This document shows, piece by piece, positions 1-12,477 of a stretch of DNA of 14,337 bases; position 1 is the first letter of the stretch, and each line of letters begins with the position of its first letter. The stretch covers positions 1 to 14,337 of the forward strand of contig JACQOY010000205.1 in assembly GCA_016207765.1 (NCBI GenBank), given 5' to 3'. The notes below the pieces were generated by a model, which did no database searches, was not told the DNA's origin, and was given only the letters and a program-made list of their open reading frames with translations. The position numbers and the translations under genes are program-made. Source of the DNA: Deltaproteobacteria bacterium. Its GTDB lineage: Bacteria; UBA10199; SBBF01.

Positions 1-390
1 GTACGGCACATTGACCTGCCGCGCCAACAAAATATGCTCCCGCGTCTGCGGCATCGGACCATCCGCCGCACTCACCACCAACACCGCCCCATCCATCTGC
101 GCCGCACCCGTAATCATGTTCTTCACATAATCCGCATGACCAGGACAATCCACATGCGCATAGTGTCTCTTCGGTGTCTGATACTCCACATGCGCCGTCG
201 CAATCGTAATCCCACGCTCCCGCTCCTCAGGCGCCTTGTCAATCTGATCGTACGCCACAAATGTCGCACCACCCGTCTCCGATAACACCTTCGTAATCGC
301 CGCCGTCAATGTCGTCTTCCCGTGATCCACATGCCCAATCGTCCCCACATTCACATGCGGCTTCGTACGATTGAATTTTTCTTTTGACAT
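1..390 (-). CDS. tuf: Elongation factor Tu, N-terminal 130 residues (partial)
   Basis: EF-Tu is the GTPase that delivers aminoacyl-tRNA to the ribosomal A site. The gene runs off the left edge, so only 130 of about 395-400 residues are present, all from the GTP-binding domain. Visible motifs are the P-loop GHVDHGKT at residues 19-26, switch I RGIT at 59-62 and DCPGH at 81-85 with the catalytic His85; the NKCD motif lies beyond the edge. The ATG at 390 follows a perfect AAGGAGG ribosome binding site with 5-nt spacing and gives the usual MSKEKF start. The gene sits 18 nt after fusA as the last visible str-operon gene. Codon choice is odd: only about 8 of 130 codons end in C, every Ala is GCG and every Ile is ATT, whereas fusA uses ATC, GTC and ACC freely. 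Identity is certain; whether a second tuf copy exists cannot be seen here. Confidence 0.98.
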   Translation of the reverse strand, partial: MSKEKFNRTKPHVNVGTIGHVDHGKTTLTAAITKVLSETGGATFVAYDQIDKAPEERERGITIATAHVEYQTPKRHYAHVDCPGHADYVKNMITGAAQMDGAVLVVSAADGPMPQTREHILLARQVNVPY

Positions 391-395
391 GATAG

Positions 396-402
396 CCTCC
401 TT
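396..402 (-). promoter_or_regulatory. Strong Shine-Dalgarno site of tuf
   Basis: The minus strand reads AAGGAGG, 5 nt before the tuf ATG. This is a full match to the anti-Shine-Dalgarno core and the best ribosome binding site in the window. It fits the high expression expected of EF-Tu and fixes the start codon. Confidence 0.9.
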
Positions 403-408
403 TTTGAA

Positions 409-2520
409 TTATCTTCCTTGAGCCTTCGCCACAATCTCTTCGGCGATGTTTTTCGGAACCTGTTCGTAGCGTGCAAACTGCATGGTGTAAGTCGCACGCC
501 CCTGCGTCCGGGAGCGAAGATCGGTGGCATACCCGAACATCGCCGCCAGCGGCACCAACGCCTTGATCACCTGCATCTTCCCGCGGGGCGTCATGGCGAG
601 AATCTTTCCTCTGCGCGCATTCAAATCGCCGATAACATCGCCCATGAAATCCTCCGGCGCCACCACTTCGGTGTCCATCATCGGCTCCAAAAGAACCGTC
701 CCGGCCGCCCGACAGGCCTCTTTGAAAGCCATCGATCCGGCGATCTTGAAGGCGATTTCGGAAGAATCGACTTCGTGAAAACTTCCGTCGATCAGTTCCG
801 TCTTCACATCCACCAGAGGATAGCCGGCCAGAACGCCCCCTTCCAGGGCCTCACGAACCCCTTTTTCAACTGCCGGAATAAATTCGCGGGGAATGGCGCC
901 GCCAACAATGGAATTCTCAAACTCAAACCCTTGTCCCACACCGGCCGGCTCCACCCGAAGATAAACGTGCCCATACTGGCCGCGCCCCCCTGTTTGCCGG
1001 ATATATTTTCCTTCCTTTTCCGCCTTTCCGATAATGGTCTCGCGATAGGCCACCTGCGGTTTTCCGACGTTGGCTGCAACCGCGAATTCGCGCAGAAGGC
1101 GATCGACAATGATCTCGAGATGCAACTCCCCCATGCCGGAAATGATCGTTTGACCGGTCTCTTCGTCCACTTTCACCCGGAAGGACGGATCTTCCTGGGC
1201 CAGTTTTTGCAGAGAAAACGAAAGCTTTTCCTGGTCGGCCTTGGTCTTCGGCTCGATGGCAATGGAGATGACCGGATCAGGGAATTCCATTCTCTCGAGA
1301 ATGATCGGTTTCTCTTCGTCGCACAACGTGTCGCCCGTCATGGTATATTTGAGCCCGACCGCCGCCGCGATATCGCCGGCGATAACTTCCTTGATGTCTT
1401 CGCGCTTGTTGGCATGCATCTTGAGGAGACGCCCCACCCGCTCTTTCTTGCCGCGCACCGAATTCAGCACATAGGAACCGGCCTTGAGATGTCCGGAATA
1501 AACCCGGAAATAGGTAAGTTGGCCGACGAATGGATCGCTCATGATTTTGAAGGCCAAAGCAGAAAAAGGTTCCTTGTTTTCCGGTTTCCGGATTGCCACC
1601 TGGTGGCTAGCCACCTGGTGGTTTTCCTCTTTTTCGGGATGTTCGAGATTGTGCCCGGTGACGGGGGGGAGATCGAGAGGGGAAGGGAGAAGATTCACCA
1701 CCGCATCGAGCAGGGGCTGAACCCCCTTGTTTTTGAAGGCCGATCCGCAAAGAACAGGAATCACCTTCATGGAAATGCAGGCCTTGCGAAGCGCGGCCCA
1801 AATTTCCCCCGGTTGGATGGCCTGCCCCTTCAAGTATTTGTCCATGAGGGCTTCGTCCTCTTCGGCAACTGTTTCGATCATCTTCTCGCGGTAGATCTCG
1901 GCCTTCTCTTTGAGCTCGGCCGGGATCGGTTCCCGGTGGAATTCCGCTCCAAGAGCTTCTTTTTCCCAGACAACGGCATCCATATTGACGAGATCGATAA
2001 TCCCCCTGAATTTTTCTTCGGCCCCCAGAGGAAGTTGAATGGGCACCGGTTTGTGATTGAGTTTGGCCTGAATCTCTTCGACGCAATTCTCGAAGTCGGC
2101 CCCGATGCGATCCATCTTGTTGACAAAAGCAATACGGGGAACACGATATTTGTCGGCTTGGCGCCAGACCGTTTCGCTCTGCGGCTCCACCCCGCCGACG
2201 CCGCAGAAAACGCCCACCGCCCCGTCCAGAACACGCAGGGAACGCTCCACCTCGATGGTGAAATCGACATGCCCCGGCGTATCGATGATGTTGATTCGAT
2301 GATCGTTCCAGGTACAGGTGGTGGCGGCCGATGTGATGGTAATCCCCCGCTCCTGCTCCTGAGGCATCCAATCCATCGTTGCGGTTCCGTCGTGCACCTC
2401 GCCGATTTTGTGGACGCGTCCGGTGTAATAGAGAATGCGCTCGGTCGTCGTCGTCTTGCCCGCATCGATATGGGCCATGATGCCGATGTTTCTTAATTTT
2501 TGTAACCCGAGTTCAGCCAT
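409..2520 (-). CDS. fusA: Elongation factor G (translocase GTPase)
   Basis: EF-G drives GTP-dependent translocation of tRNA and mRNA and helps recycle ribosomes. The protein is 703 aa, the normal length. G-domain motifs are AHIDAGKT at 16-23, RGIT at 58-61, DTPGH at 80-84 with His84, NKMD at 134-137 and GSAF at 259-262. Domain II follows from about 315 ([15 protein letters not shown]), and domain IV carries the [12 protein letters not shown] stretch. The ATG at 2520 gives the family start [19 protein letters not shown]; the frame stays open 48 codons further upstream, but that extension lies inside rpsG and is not EF-G-like. The gene is 7 nt after rpsG with no clear Shine-Dalgarno sequence, so coupling to S7 translation is likely. 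Oddity: the linker before domain II contains a 5-residue tandem repeat (HQVAS then HQVAI, residues 301-310) encoded by a 15-bp DNA repeat. Confidence 0.98.
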   Translation of the reverse strand: MAELGLQKLRNIGIMAHIDAGKTTTTERILYYTGRVHKIGEVHDGTATMDWMPQEQERGITITSAATTCTWNDHRINIIDTPGHVDFTIEVERSLRVLDGAVGVFCGVGGVEPQSETVWRQADKYRVPRIAFVNKMDRIGADFENCVEEIQAKLNHKPVPIQLPLGAEEKFRGIIDLVNMDAVVWEKEALGAEFHREPIPAELKEKAEIYREKMIETVAEEDEALMDKYLKGQAIQPGEIWAALRKACISMKVIPVLCGSAFKNKGVQPLLDAVVNLLPSPLDLPPVTGHNLEHPEKEENHQVASHQVAIRKPENKEPFSALAFKIMSDPFVGQLTYFRVYSGHLKAGSYVLNSVRGKKERVGRLLKMHANKREDIKEVIAGDIAAAVGLKYTMTGDTLCDEEKPIILERMEFPDPVISIAIEPKTKADQEKLSFSLQKLAQEDPSFRVKVDEETGQTIISGMGELHLEIIVDRLLREFAVAANVGKPQVAYRETIIGKAEKEGKYIRQTGGRGQYGHVYLRVEPAGVGQGFEFENSIVGGAIPREFIPAVEKGVREALEGGVLAGYPLVDVKTELIDGSFHEVDSSEIAFKIAGSMAFKEACRAAGTVLLEPMMDTEVVAPEDFMGDVIGDLNARRGKILAMTPRGKMQVIKALVPLAAMFGYATDLRSRTQGRATYTMQFARYEQVPKNIAEEIVAKAQGR
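1595..1621. repeat. 15-bp tandem repeat inside fusA
   Basis: The unit GCCACCTGGTGGCTA at 1595-1609 is followed directly by 12 identical bases at 1610-1621. Each half is itself nearly palindromic (CCACC T GGTGG) around a CTAG centre. The 15-bp period keeps the reading frame and encodes [10 protein letters not shown] in a surface linker of EF-G between the GTPase domain and domain II. Confidence 0.9.
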
Positions 2521-2527
2521 AAAAAAA

Positions 2528-2998
2528 TTACCAGCGATAATGGGCAAAAGCGCGGTTTGCCTCCGCCATTCGATGCACCTCTTCCCGTTTCTTGATCGCC
2601 CCCCCCTTGCTCTCATAGGCATCCAAAATCTCGCCGGCCAGGCGCTCTTCCATGCTTTTTTCACCCCGGTTCCGGGCGATGCCGATCAGCCATTTCATTC
2701 CGAGCGAAACTTTGCGCTCGGCCCGCACCTCAACCGGAACCTGATAGTTGGCCCCCCCCACCCGCCGCGAGCGGACTTCCAACAGCGGCTGGACATTCTG
2801 CAAGGCCTGCTTGAAAATTTTCAGCGGATCATCGTTTGTTTTTTCCTTGATGCGATCCAGCGATTTATAGAGAATTTTTTCCGCCGCCCCTTTCCGTCCG
2901 TCCCACATCATCTTGTTGATGAACTTTCCCACCAGCTTGTCCTTATACTGCGGATCGGGAAGAATTTTTCTTTTTGGTGTTTGTCCTTTTCTTGACAT
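2528..2998 (-). CDS. rpsG: 30S ribosomal protein S7
   Basis: S7 nucleates assembly of the 30S head by binding the 3' major domain of 16S rRNA and lies near the E-site tRNA. The protein is 156 aa, the standard length, starting [18 protein letters not shown]. It contains the conserved [16 protein letters not shown] helix and the [16 protein letters not shown] beta-ribbon, and ends with a basic helix through AHYRW. The ATG at 2998 is chosen because it gives the canonical N-terminus; the in-frame start 23 codons upstream overlaps rpsL and adds sequence foreign to S7. One base separates it from the rpsL stop, with only a weak AAGG about 12 nt upstream inside rpsL, so coupled translation is likely. 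In E. coli S7 represses the str operon by binding the S12-S7 spacer; a 1-nt spacer leaves no room for that site here, so any such control must differ. Confidence 0.98.
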   Translation of the reverse strand: MSRKGQTPKRKILPDPQYKDKLVGKFINKMMWDGRKGAAEKILYKSLDRIKEKTNDDPLKIFKQALQNVQPLLEVRSRRVGGANYQVPVEVRAERKVSLGMKWLIGIARNRGEKSMEERLAGEILDAYESKGGAIKKREEVHRMAEANRAFAHYRW

Positions 2999-2999
2999 A

Positions 3000-3371
3000 T
3001 TATTTTGGCCTTTTCGCCCCGTATTTGCTCCGCCCTTTGCGGCGTTTTTCAACCCCCTGAGTATCAAGCGAGCCGCGGATAATATGATAACGAACCCCCG
3101 GCAAATCTTTCACCCGTCCCCCGCGAATCATCACTACTGAATGCTCTTGCAGGTTGTGTCCCTCACCCGGAATATAGGAGGTAACTTCGATCCCGTTGGT
3201 TAACCGGACCCGGGCCACCTTCCGTAAAGCCGAGTTCGGCTTTTTGGGGGTTGTGGTATAAACACGCACGCACACTCCCCGCTTTTGAGGCGATTCCATC
3301 AGCGCGGGAGAAGCAGTTTTGTGGGTCACCATTCGGCGCCCCAAACGGATCAGTTGATTCAGTGTTGGCAT
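3000..3371 (-). CDS. rpsL: 30S ribosomal protein S12
   Basis: S12 sits at the decoding centre and controls tRNA selection fidelity. The protein is 123 aa, beginning [13 protein letters not shown]. The two streptomycin-resistance loops are wild type: [12 protein letters not shown] with Lys43 and [12 protein letters not shown] with Lys88 and Asp89 (the residue methylthiolated by RimO in many bacteria). The start at 3371 gives the family N-terminus; an in-frame start 29 codons upstream would translate a palindromic repeat and is rejected. It is the first gene of the str segment, with a 217-nt gap to rpoC. The 5' region is mostly hairpin-forming repeat, ending 23 nt before the ATG. The only purine-rich stretch before the start (AAAGGGCAGGG) is rather far away, so the ribosome binding site is weak or unusual. 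Confidence 0.98.
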   Translation of the reverse strand: MPTLNQLIRLGRRMVTHKTASPALMESPQKRGVCVRVYTTTPKKPNSALRKVARVRLTNGIEVTSYIPGEGHNLQEHSVVMIRGGRVKDLPGVRYHIIRGSLDTQGVEKRRKGRSKYGAKRPK

Positions 3372-3394
3372 AAAAAGATTGAACCCTGCCCTTT

Positions 3395-3478
3395 GTAGGG
3401 GCGGCCCTGTGCCTGAATGGCCCCTCTTTATGGGGTGGCCGCCCTCAATGAAGGGCAACCATATGGGGTTGCCCCTAC
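3395..3478. repeat. 84-bp composite GTAGGGGC palindromic element upstream of rpsL
   Basis: The element starts GTAGGGGC (3395-3402) and ends GCCCCTAC (3471-3478). It contains two hairpins in tandem. The first pairs GGGCGGCC (3399-3406) with GGCCGCCC (3437-3444) and has an inner CCCC/GGGG stem. The second pairs GGGCAACC (3453-3460) with GGTTGCCC (3467-3474) across a 6-nt loop. The sequence joining them includes AATGAAGGGC, also seen in the nusG-rplK copy. It looks like two family units fused head to tail and has no coding content. Confidence 0.85.
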
Positions 3479-3479
3479 T

Positions 3480-3553
3480 AAAAAAACCCTGTTTTTAATG
3501 GGTTAGTAGGGGCGATTCATGAATCGCCCCTACGAAATACCGGGAAAAACAGG
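3480..3553 (-). terminator. Probable rpoC intrinsic terminator with a palindrome in its loop
   Basis: On the minus strand CCTGTTTTT (3553-3545) pairs perfectly with AAAAACAGG (3496-3488), followed after one G by seven T residues (3486-3480). This is the layout of a Rho-independent terminator 36 nt after the rpoC stop, although the stem is AT-rich. The loop contains the perfect 28-bp palindrome at 3506-3533, which adds a second strong stem. It may stop or attenuate transcription between rpoC and rpsL. Partial read-through cannot be judged from sequence. Confidence 0.5.
3506..3533. repeat. Perfect 28-bp GTAGGGGC palindrome between rpoC and rpsL
   Basis: GTAGGGGCGATTCA is followed immediately by its exact reverse complement, with no spacer. 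It shares the GTAGGGGC/GCCCCTAC ends with the copies at 3395-3478 and 13024-13081 but has its own arm sequence (GATTCA). It is the shortest, simplest member of the family in this window. Confidence 0.92.
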
Positions 3554-3558
3554 CGGGG

Positions 3559-3587
3559 ACGCTAACAAAACAAAAAAATGATGTCAA
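3559..3587 (-). promoter_or_regulatory. Candidate sigma-70 promoter for the str genes
   Basis: On the minus strand a perfect -35 box TTGACA (3587-3582), next to the rpoC stop, is followed after 17 nt of T-rich spacer by TAGCGT (3564-3559), a poor -10 box with three of six consensus bases. It points toward rpsL, but the terminator-like structure lies downstream and would have to be read through. Only the -35 match and the spacing support it. Confidence 0.3.
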
Positions 3588-3588
3588 G

Positions 3589-7719
<4,131 letters not shown>

Positions 7720-7750
7720 AATTTTGTATGTTCCGTCCTGTAATGAAACA

Positions 7751-7790
7751 CCACGAGGCGCCTGTTCTTCAAATCACCAAGCCCTCGCGG
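7751..7790 (-). other. Weak stem-loop in the rpoB-rpoC spacer
   Basis: In the 85-nt spacer the transcript CCGCGAGG (7790-7783) can pair with CCUCGUGG (7758-7751), eight pairs including one G-U, closing a 24-nt loop. No T-tract follows, so it is not a terminator. It could be a processing or pausing structure, or chance. Nothing else is recognisable in this spacer. Confidence 0.3.
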
Positions 7791-7804
7791 AATTGCACAG
7801 AAAT

Positions 7805-10800
7805 TTATTTTTCCTCAATCAACTCGACATTTAAAGACAAACTCTGAAGCTCGCGAATCAGCACGTTGAACGATTCGGGAAGCCCCGGCTCAAGAACATG
7901 GTTGCCTTTGACAATATGCTCGTACATGCGCGTCCGACCGATGACATCATCGGACTTGACCGTCAAAAACTCCTGAAGCGCATAGGCGGCGCCGTAGGCC
8001 TCCATCGCCCAGACCTCCCTTTCCCCCAGCCGCTGACCGCCGAACTGGGCCTTCCCACCGAGAGGCTGTTGGGTAACCAGCGAATAAGGGCCGATCGAGC
8101 GGGCATGGATTTTGTCTTCCACCAGGTGATGGAGCTTGAGAATGTACATGGCCCCAACCGTTACCGAATGTTCGAAAGCATCTCCCGTCCGCCCGTCGAA
8201 AAGGGTCGCTTGCCCCGTTTCGGGGATGCCGGCGGTTTTAAGGAGGTTTTTGATCTCCTCCTCTTTGGCGCCGTCGAAGACGGGACTCGCAAAGTGGACA
8301 CCGTTTTTCGCCAGATCGCGGGCCAAGGCCTTGATTTCGGCCTCTGAAGCCGACTCGAGAAAATCATTCACCCCGGATGCGTGGTAGATTTTCTTGATCA
8401 TGGACACCAACGCCTCGTGATCGAACTTGGCGTCGATAATCGCCTGGATTTTCCGCCCCAACTCAATCCCGGCCCATCCCAGATGGATTTCCAGAATCTG
8501 CCCCACGTTCATTCGGGAAGGAACACCCAGAGGGTTGAGCACCACATCCACCGGACGGCCGTCCTCCATATAAGGCATATCCTCTTCCGGCAGAATAATG
8601 CTGACCACCCCCTTGTTTCCGTGACGCCCGGCCAATTTGTCCCCCACTTGGACTTTCCGCTTGATGGCCACATAGACCTTGACCAATTTGATGACCCCCG
8701 GCGGAAGTTCATCCCCTTTTTTGAGCCGGTTGACCTTCTGATCGTACATCATTTTGACCAGATCGATCTGGTCTTCCATGTCTTCGATGATGGCGCCGAT
8801 CTGCTCTTCAAGCTCCTCCCCTCCTTCACAGGAAATTTCCCGCCATTTTTCAAAGGGGATCTGCTTTAACAGCGATTCGGTGATCGCCTGTCCCTTTTTA
8901 ATAAGGACTTTTTCGGCCTCTTCATCCATCACCTTCGAGGACGACACCTTTCCCGTCAACAGCTGGCCCAGTTTTTTCTGGGCCGAAGACTGGATGACCC
9001 CGATTTCGTCGATCTGGTCTTTCTTGAGTTTTTTGGTGGCCTGATCCTGCTGATCTTTCGAACGTTCGTCGAGATCGACCCCTTCGCGCGAGAAGACCTG
9101 CGTGGCAATCACCGTGCCGACAACGCCGGGGCCTGCGCGAAGCGATGTGTCTTTCACATCCCCCGCCTTTTCGCCGAAAATCGCCCGGAGAAGTTTTTCT
9201 TCCGGGCTCAACTGCGTTTCCCCTTTCGGTGTGATTTTGCCGACAAGAACATCGTCGGGTCGGACTTCCGAGCCGATGAGAATGATCCCCGACTCATCGA
9301 GGTTTTTCAAGGCCTCCTCGCCGATATTCGGAATATCGCGGGTGATTTCCTCCTTGCCAAGCTTTGTATCCCGCGCCACGGATTCGAACTCCTCGATGTG
9401 GATTGAGGTAAAAATATCATCCTTGACCAGCCTCTCCGAGAGAAGAATGGAATCTTCGAAGTTGTAGCCCCCCCATGGCATAAAGGCCACCACCACATTC
9501 TGGCCCAAAGCGAGCTCGCCCCTGTCGGTGGAAGCGCCGTCGGCGATGATATCCCCCTTCTTCACCTTGTCGCCGACATTCACGATCGGGACCTGATTCA
9601 GGCAGGTCTTCTGGTTGGAACGCTGGTATTTCATCAAAGTGTAAATATCCACTTCCGATACCGATTCCTTCTTTTTTCCGCGCTCGGCCTTCACCACAAT
9701 TCGGGAGGCATCCACGGAAATGACGGTTCCCTCGCGTTTTGCAACAACGGTAACCCCGGAGTCACGCGCGACAATCGGCTCAATACCGGTGCCCACAATG
9801 GGAGAAGAGCCCCGGAGGAGAGGAACCGCCTGGCGTTGCATGTTCGAACCCATGAGGGCGCGGTTGGCGTCGTCATGCTCGAGAAACGGGATCAGCGAAG
9901 CGGCGATGGAGACGAGCTGATTGGGGGAAACATCCATGAGGTCCACCTCATTCCGGTTCACAAGGGCGAATTCCCCGTTTTTCCGGCAACTGACCATCTC
10001 GGAGGTGAAATTTCCCTTCGGATCCAGCGACGCATTGGCCTGTGCAATCACATGATCTTCCTCTTCCAGCGCGGAATAGTAGGCAACATCGTTGGTGACC
10101 CGCCCCTCTTCAACCTTGCGATAGGGGGTTTCAATAAATCCGTACTCATTCACGCGGGCATAGGTGGACAAAGACGAAATCAACCCGATATTGGGCCCTT
10201 CAGGGGTTTCGATGGGACAGATCCGCCCGTAATGCGTGGCATGGACGTCACGCACTTCAAACCCGGCCCTCTCCCGCGTCAAGCCCCCCGGTCCAAGGGC
10301 CGACAACCGGCGCTTGTGGGTAACCTCCGCCAGCGGATTGGTCTGGTCCATGAATTGCGAAAGCTGGGAGGAACCGAAAAATTCCTTGACCACCGCGGAG
10401 ACCGGCTTGGCGTTGATCAGGTCGTTCGGCATGAGCGTTTCGATCTCCTGCAGACTCATCCGCTCCTTGATCGCGCGTTCCATGCGCACAAGCCCGATGC
10501 GATATTGGTTTTCCAGCAGTTCTCCCACCGCGCGGATTCGGCGGTTTCCGAGATGATCAATGTCGTCCACCGTTCCTTCGCCGTCTTTGAGTCTCAAGAG
10601 ATAACGGACGATCTCAAGAATGTCCTCCTTGCGAAGCGTTGTAACCTCCAGCGGAACATCAAAACCGAATTTGTGGTTGATCTTCAGACGACCAACTTTG
10701 GAAAGATCATACCGCTCCGGGTTGAAGAAGAGATTTTCAAACAGGGTCGTGGCCGCCTCAAGGGTGGAAGGATCGCCTGGCCTCAAGCGGCGGTAAATTT

Positions 10801-11917
10801 CGATGACCGCCTCTTCCGGGGTTGAAATCTTGTCGATCAACAGGGTTTGCCGGATATAGGGCCCCACATTCAGGGTATCCATGAACAAAAGCGGTATCTC
10901 GGCAATCTTCCGCTTCCGGATTTCGGCCAGTTTGTCTTCGGTCAAGACCTCGTTCGCCTCAGCCACCACTTCACCGGTCGATTTGTCCACAACATCGTGC
11001 GCAATAACGCGGCCGATAACTTCGTCGTTGGCCACCGGCAGTTCCTTGATCTTGGCCTTCACCATTTTTTCCAGAACCGGGGGGGTGAATTTTCGGTCTT
11101 TTTTGACCACCACCTCGCCGGTTTTCGGATTCTTGATATCGTAGGGGGCCCGAAGGTACTTGAGCACCTCGGGCACGACATTTTTGGTGAGGTTTTTGCC
11201 GTCGATGGTGATGATTTCGCCGGCATAGAAATAATTGAGGATCTCCTCGGCGGTCATGCCGAGGGCCCTCAAGAGAACGGTCACCGGCAGTTTGCGACGA
11301 CGGTCAATGCGGACATGGAGGATGTCTTTGGCGTCGAATTCGAAGTCAAGCCATGAACCGCGCGAAGGAATCACCCGACCGGAATAAAGAAGCTTGCCAG
11401 AGGCGTGTGTTTTCCCTTTGTCATGCTCGAAAAAAGAGCCCGGCGACCGGTGCAACTGGGAAACAACCACCCTCTCGGTTCCGTTAATAATGAAGGTGCC
11501 GTTTTCGGTCATGAGTGGAATCGTGCCGAAGTAGACCTCTTGTTCCTTCACATCGCGGATTGTCTGCGAACCTGTTTCAGAATCGGTGTCCCATACCACC
11601 AGGCGAACCACCACTTTCATGGGGGCCTCATAGGTCATGCCCCGGCTCCGGCACTCGTTCACTTCGTATTTCGGCTTTTCGAAGGTGTAACTCACAAACT
11701 CGAGAGAGGCGGTATTATTGAAGTCGCGAATGGGAAAAACACTCTTGAAGATGGCCTGCAACCCGGAATCTTCCCTCTGGTCGGGCCTTGTTTCCGTTTG
11801 GAGAAATTTGGTGTATGACTGCTTTTGAAGTTCGATAAGATTCGGGATATCGATGATTTTCCTGATCCGGGAAAAATCCTTGCGCAAGCGAAAATTGCCC
11901 GCCGTTAATGGAAGCAT
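7805..11917 (-). CDS. rpoB: DNA-directed RNA polymerase subunit beta
   Basis: Beta forms the other half of the catalytic cleft and the rifampicin pocket. The protein is 1370 aa, close to the roughly 1340-1370 of Proteobacteria-type beta. The N-terminus reads [20 protein letters not shown]. The rifampicin cluster is [11 protein letters not shown] at 515-525 with Asp524, His534 and Ser539, equivalent to E. coli D516, H526 and S531; all are wild type, so susceptibility is predicted. Further conserved blocks are [13 protein letters not shown] (567-579), [23 protein letters not shown] and, near the C-terminus, [20 protein letters not shown]. The ATG at 11917 has a good Shine-Dalgarno sequence (AAGGAGT, 4-nt spacing). 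It follows rplL by 99 nt holding an attenuator-like hairpin. I see no internal disruption. Confidence 0.99.
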   Translation of the reverse strand: MLPLTAGNFRLRKDFSRIRKIIDIPNLIELQKQSYTKFLQTETRPDQREDSGLQAIFKSVFPIRDFNNTASLEFVSYTFEKPKYEVNECRSRGMTYEAPMKVVVRLVVWDTDSETGSQTIRDVKEQEVYFGTIPLMTENGTFIINGTERVVVSQLHRSPGSFFEHDKGKTHASGKLLYSGRVIPSRGSWLDFEFDAKDILHVRIDRRRKLPVTVLLRALGMTAEEILNYFYAGEIITIDGKNLTKNVVPEVLKYLRAPYDIKNPKTGEVVVKKDRKFTPPVLEKMVKAKIKELPVANDEVIGRVIAHDVVDKSTGEVVAEANEVLTEDKLAEIRKRKIAEIPLLFMDTLNVGPYIRQTLLIDKISTPEEAVIEIYRRLRPGDPSTLEAATTLFENLFFNPERYDLSKVGRLKINHKFGFDVPLEVTTLRKEDILEIVRYLLRLKDGEGTVDDIDHLGNRRIRAVGELLENQYRIGLVRMERAIKERMSLQEIETLMPNDLINAKPVSAVVKEFFGSSQLSQFMDQTNPLAEVTHKRRLSALGPGGLTRERAGFEVRDVHATHYGRICPIETPEGPNIGLISSLSTYARVNEYGFIETPYRKVEEGRVTNDVAYYSALEEEDHVIAQANASLDPKGNFTSEMVSCRKNGEFALVNRNEVDLMDVSPNQLVSIAASLIPFLEHDDANRALMGSNMQRQAVPLLRGSSPIVGTGIEPIVARDSGVTVVAKREGTVISVDASRIVVKAERGKKKESVSEVDIYTLMKYQRSNQKTCLNQVPIVNVGDKVKKGDIIADGASTDRGELALGQNVVVAFMPWGGYNFEDSILLSERLVKDDIFTSIHIEEFESVARDTKLGKEEITRDIPNIGEEALKNLDESGIILIGSEVRPDDVLVGKITPKGETQLSPEEKLLRAIFGEKAGDVKDTSLRAGPGVVGTVIATQVFSREGVDLDERSKDQQDQATKKLKKDQIDEIGVIQSSAQKKLGQLLTGKVSSSKVMDEEAEKVLIKKGQAITESLLKQIPFEKWREISCEGGEELEEQIGAIIEDMEDQIDLVKMMYDQKVNRLKKGDELPPGVIKLVKVYVAIKRKVQVGDKLAGRHGNKGVVSIILPEEDMPYMEDGRPVDVVLNPLGVPSRMNVGQILEIHLGWAGIELGRKIQAIIDAKFDHEALVSMIKKIYHASGVNDFLESASEAEIKALARDLAKNGVHFASPVFDGAKEEEIKNLLKTAGIPETGQATLFDGRTGDAFEHSVTVGAMYILKLHHLVEDKIHARSIGPYSLVTQQPLGGKAQFGGQRLGEREVWAMEAYGAAYALQEFLTVKSDDVIGRTRMYEHIVKGNHVLEPGLPESFNVLIRELQSLSLNVELIEEK

Positions 11918-11921
11918 GAGT

Positions 11922-11928
11922 ACTCCTT
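11922..11928 (-). promoter_or_regulatory. Shine-Dalgarno site of rpoB
   Basis: The minus strand reads AAGGAGT, 4 nt before the rpoB ATG. It is one of only two canonical ribosome binding sites in the window (with tuf) and fixes the rpoB start. It lies 34 nt after the attenuator-like hairpin. Confidence 0.8.
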
Positions 11929-11961
11929 GATTAATAAAGGGAAAAGCAAACAGCAGACAGG

Positions 11962-11998
11962 AAAAAGGGGGGGTTGAGACCCTTCCTGATCCCTTTTT
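11962..11998 (-). terminator. Attenuator-like hairpin between rplL and rpoB
   Basis: The transcript AAAAAGGG (11998-11991) pairs perfectly with CCCUUUUU (11969-11962). Inside, GGGU (11982-11979) pairs with ACCC (11974-11971) across a CUCA tetraloop, leaving an asymmetric 8-nt bulge on the 5' side. The T residues that would end the transcript belong to the stem. The E. coli rplL-rpoB gap holds a partial terminator and an RNase III site that lower rpoBC relative to ribosomal protein output. The position here is the same, so a similar role is inferred from place and structure only. Confidence 0.5.
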
Positions 11999-12016
11999 AT
12001 TGGTCTAACTGTTTAT

Positions 12017-12400
12017 TTATTTCAACTCGACTTTGGCACCGGCTTTTTCAAGCTGGACCTTGATTTTTTCGGCGTCCGCCTTGGCAATCCCCTCTTTCAC
12101 CGTCTTCGGGGCTCCTTCAACAAGGTCTTTCGCCTCTTTCAACCCCAGACCGGTAATGGCCCGAACTTCCTTGATGACGCCGATCTTGTTGTCACCCGCA
12201 TTGGCAAGAACCACCGTGAATTCGGTCTTCTCTTCCGCAACCGCGGCGCCCGCATGAGCCCCTGCACCGCCGGCAACCATCACGGGAGCCGCCGCCGAGA
12301 CGCCGAATTTTTCCTCAAACTTCTTCACCAATTCTGAAACCTCCAAAACGGTCATTTTTGATACCGCTTCGAGAATCTGATCCACATTAACATCCGCCAT
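12017..12400 (-). CDS. rplL: 50S ribosomal protein L7/L12
   Basis: L7/L12 forms the dimers of the ribosomal stalk that recruit EF-Tu, EF-G and other translational GTPases. The protein is 127 aa. It has an N-terminal dimerisation and L10-binding helix region (about 1-32), an Ala/Gly-rich hinge (about 35-55, including [12 protein letters not shown]) and the globular C-terminal domain from about 58 (KTEFTVVL, then [20 protein letters not shown]). The ATG at 12400 gives [13 protein letters not shown], the usual type of start. An in-frame GTG three codons upstream (12409) is possible but falls in repeat-like spacer sequence. No canonical Shine-Dalgarno sequence precedes either codon, which is surprising for a protein needed in several copies per ribosome. 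It lies 77 nt after rplJ. Confidence 0.97.
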   Translation of the reverse strand: MADVNVDQILEAVSKMTVLEVSELVKKFEEKFGVSAAAPVMVAGGAGAHAGAAVAEEKTEFTVVLANAGDNKIGVIKEVRAITGLGLKEAKDLVEGAPKTVKEGIAKADAEKIKVQLEKAGAKVELK

Positions 12401-12404
12401 GTTT

Positions 12405-12423
12405 GTCACTTGCTAGTCGCTTG
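12405..12423. repeat. Short direct repeat before rplL
   Basis: GTCACTTG (12405-12412) and GTCGCTTG (12416-12423) are direct repeats with one mismatch, separated by CTA. The arrangement, repeat-CTA-repeat, recalls the fusA repeat at 1595-1621. It covers the position of the rplL ribosome binding site. The match is short and could be chance. Confidence 0.4.
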
Positions 12424-12427
12424 TACA

Positions 12428-12444
12428 GTCCCGCAACGCGGGAC
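12428..12444. repeat. Perfect 7-bp hairpin in the rplJ-rplL spacer
   Basis: GTCCCGC (12428-12434) and GCGGGAC (12438-12444) form a GC-rich stem closing a 3-nt loop. No T-run follows on either strand, so it is not an intrinsic terminator. It stands 27 nt upstream of the rplL ATG and may affect mRNA stability or rplL translation. It could also be a REP-like repeat. Confidence 0.6.
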
Positions 12445-12477
12445 GCGCACCAAACTTCCTAGACAAATCCAAAAAAA

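Noticed and set aside
34..285. 83-codon plus-strand frame at the left edge
   Set aside because: It lies antisense to tuf. The Arg/His-rich composition is the reverse complement of tuf's GCG, ACG and CAT codons.
418..2496. 692-codon open frame on the plus strand covering almost all of fusA
   Set aside because: It is antisense to a certain EF-G gene. Its product has no recognisable domain, and its length follows from the GC-rich third positions of fusA removing stop codons on the other strand.
2521..2664. 48-codon N-terminal extension of fusA
   Set aside because: The extension overlaps rpsG in another frame and is not EF-G-like, while the ATG at 2520 gives the family N-terminus.
3372..3458. 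29-codon upstream extension of rpsL
   Set aside because: It would translate the palindromic repeat. S12 proteins start at MPTLNQL, as at 3371.
3395..3533. Possible CRISPR array in the rpoC-rpsL gap
   Set aside because: The repeats are palindromic elements of differing length and sequence, without uniform spacers or neighbouring cas genes.
7805..11917. Possible rifampicin or streptomycin resistance changes in rpoB and rpsL
   Set aside because: The diagnostic residues are wild type: Asp524, His534 and Ser539 in RpoB; Lys43 and Lys88 in S12.
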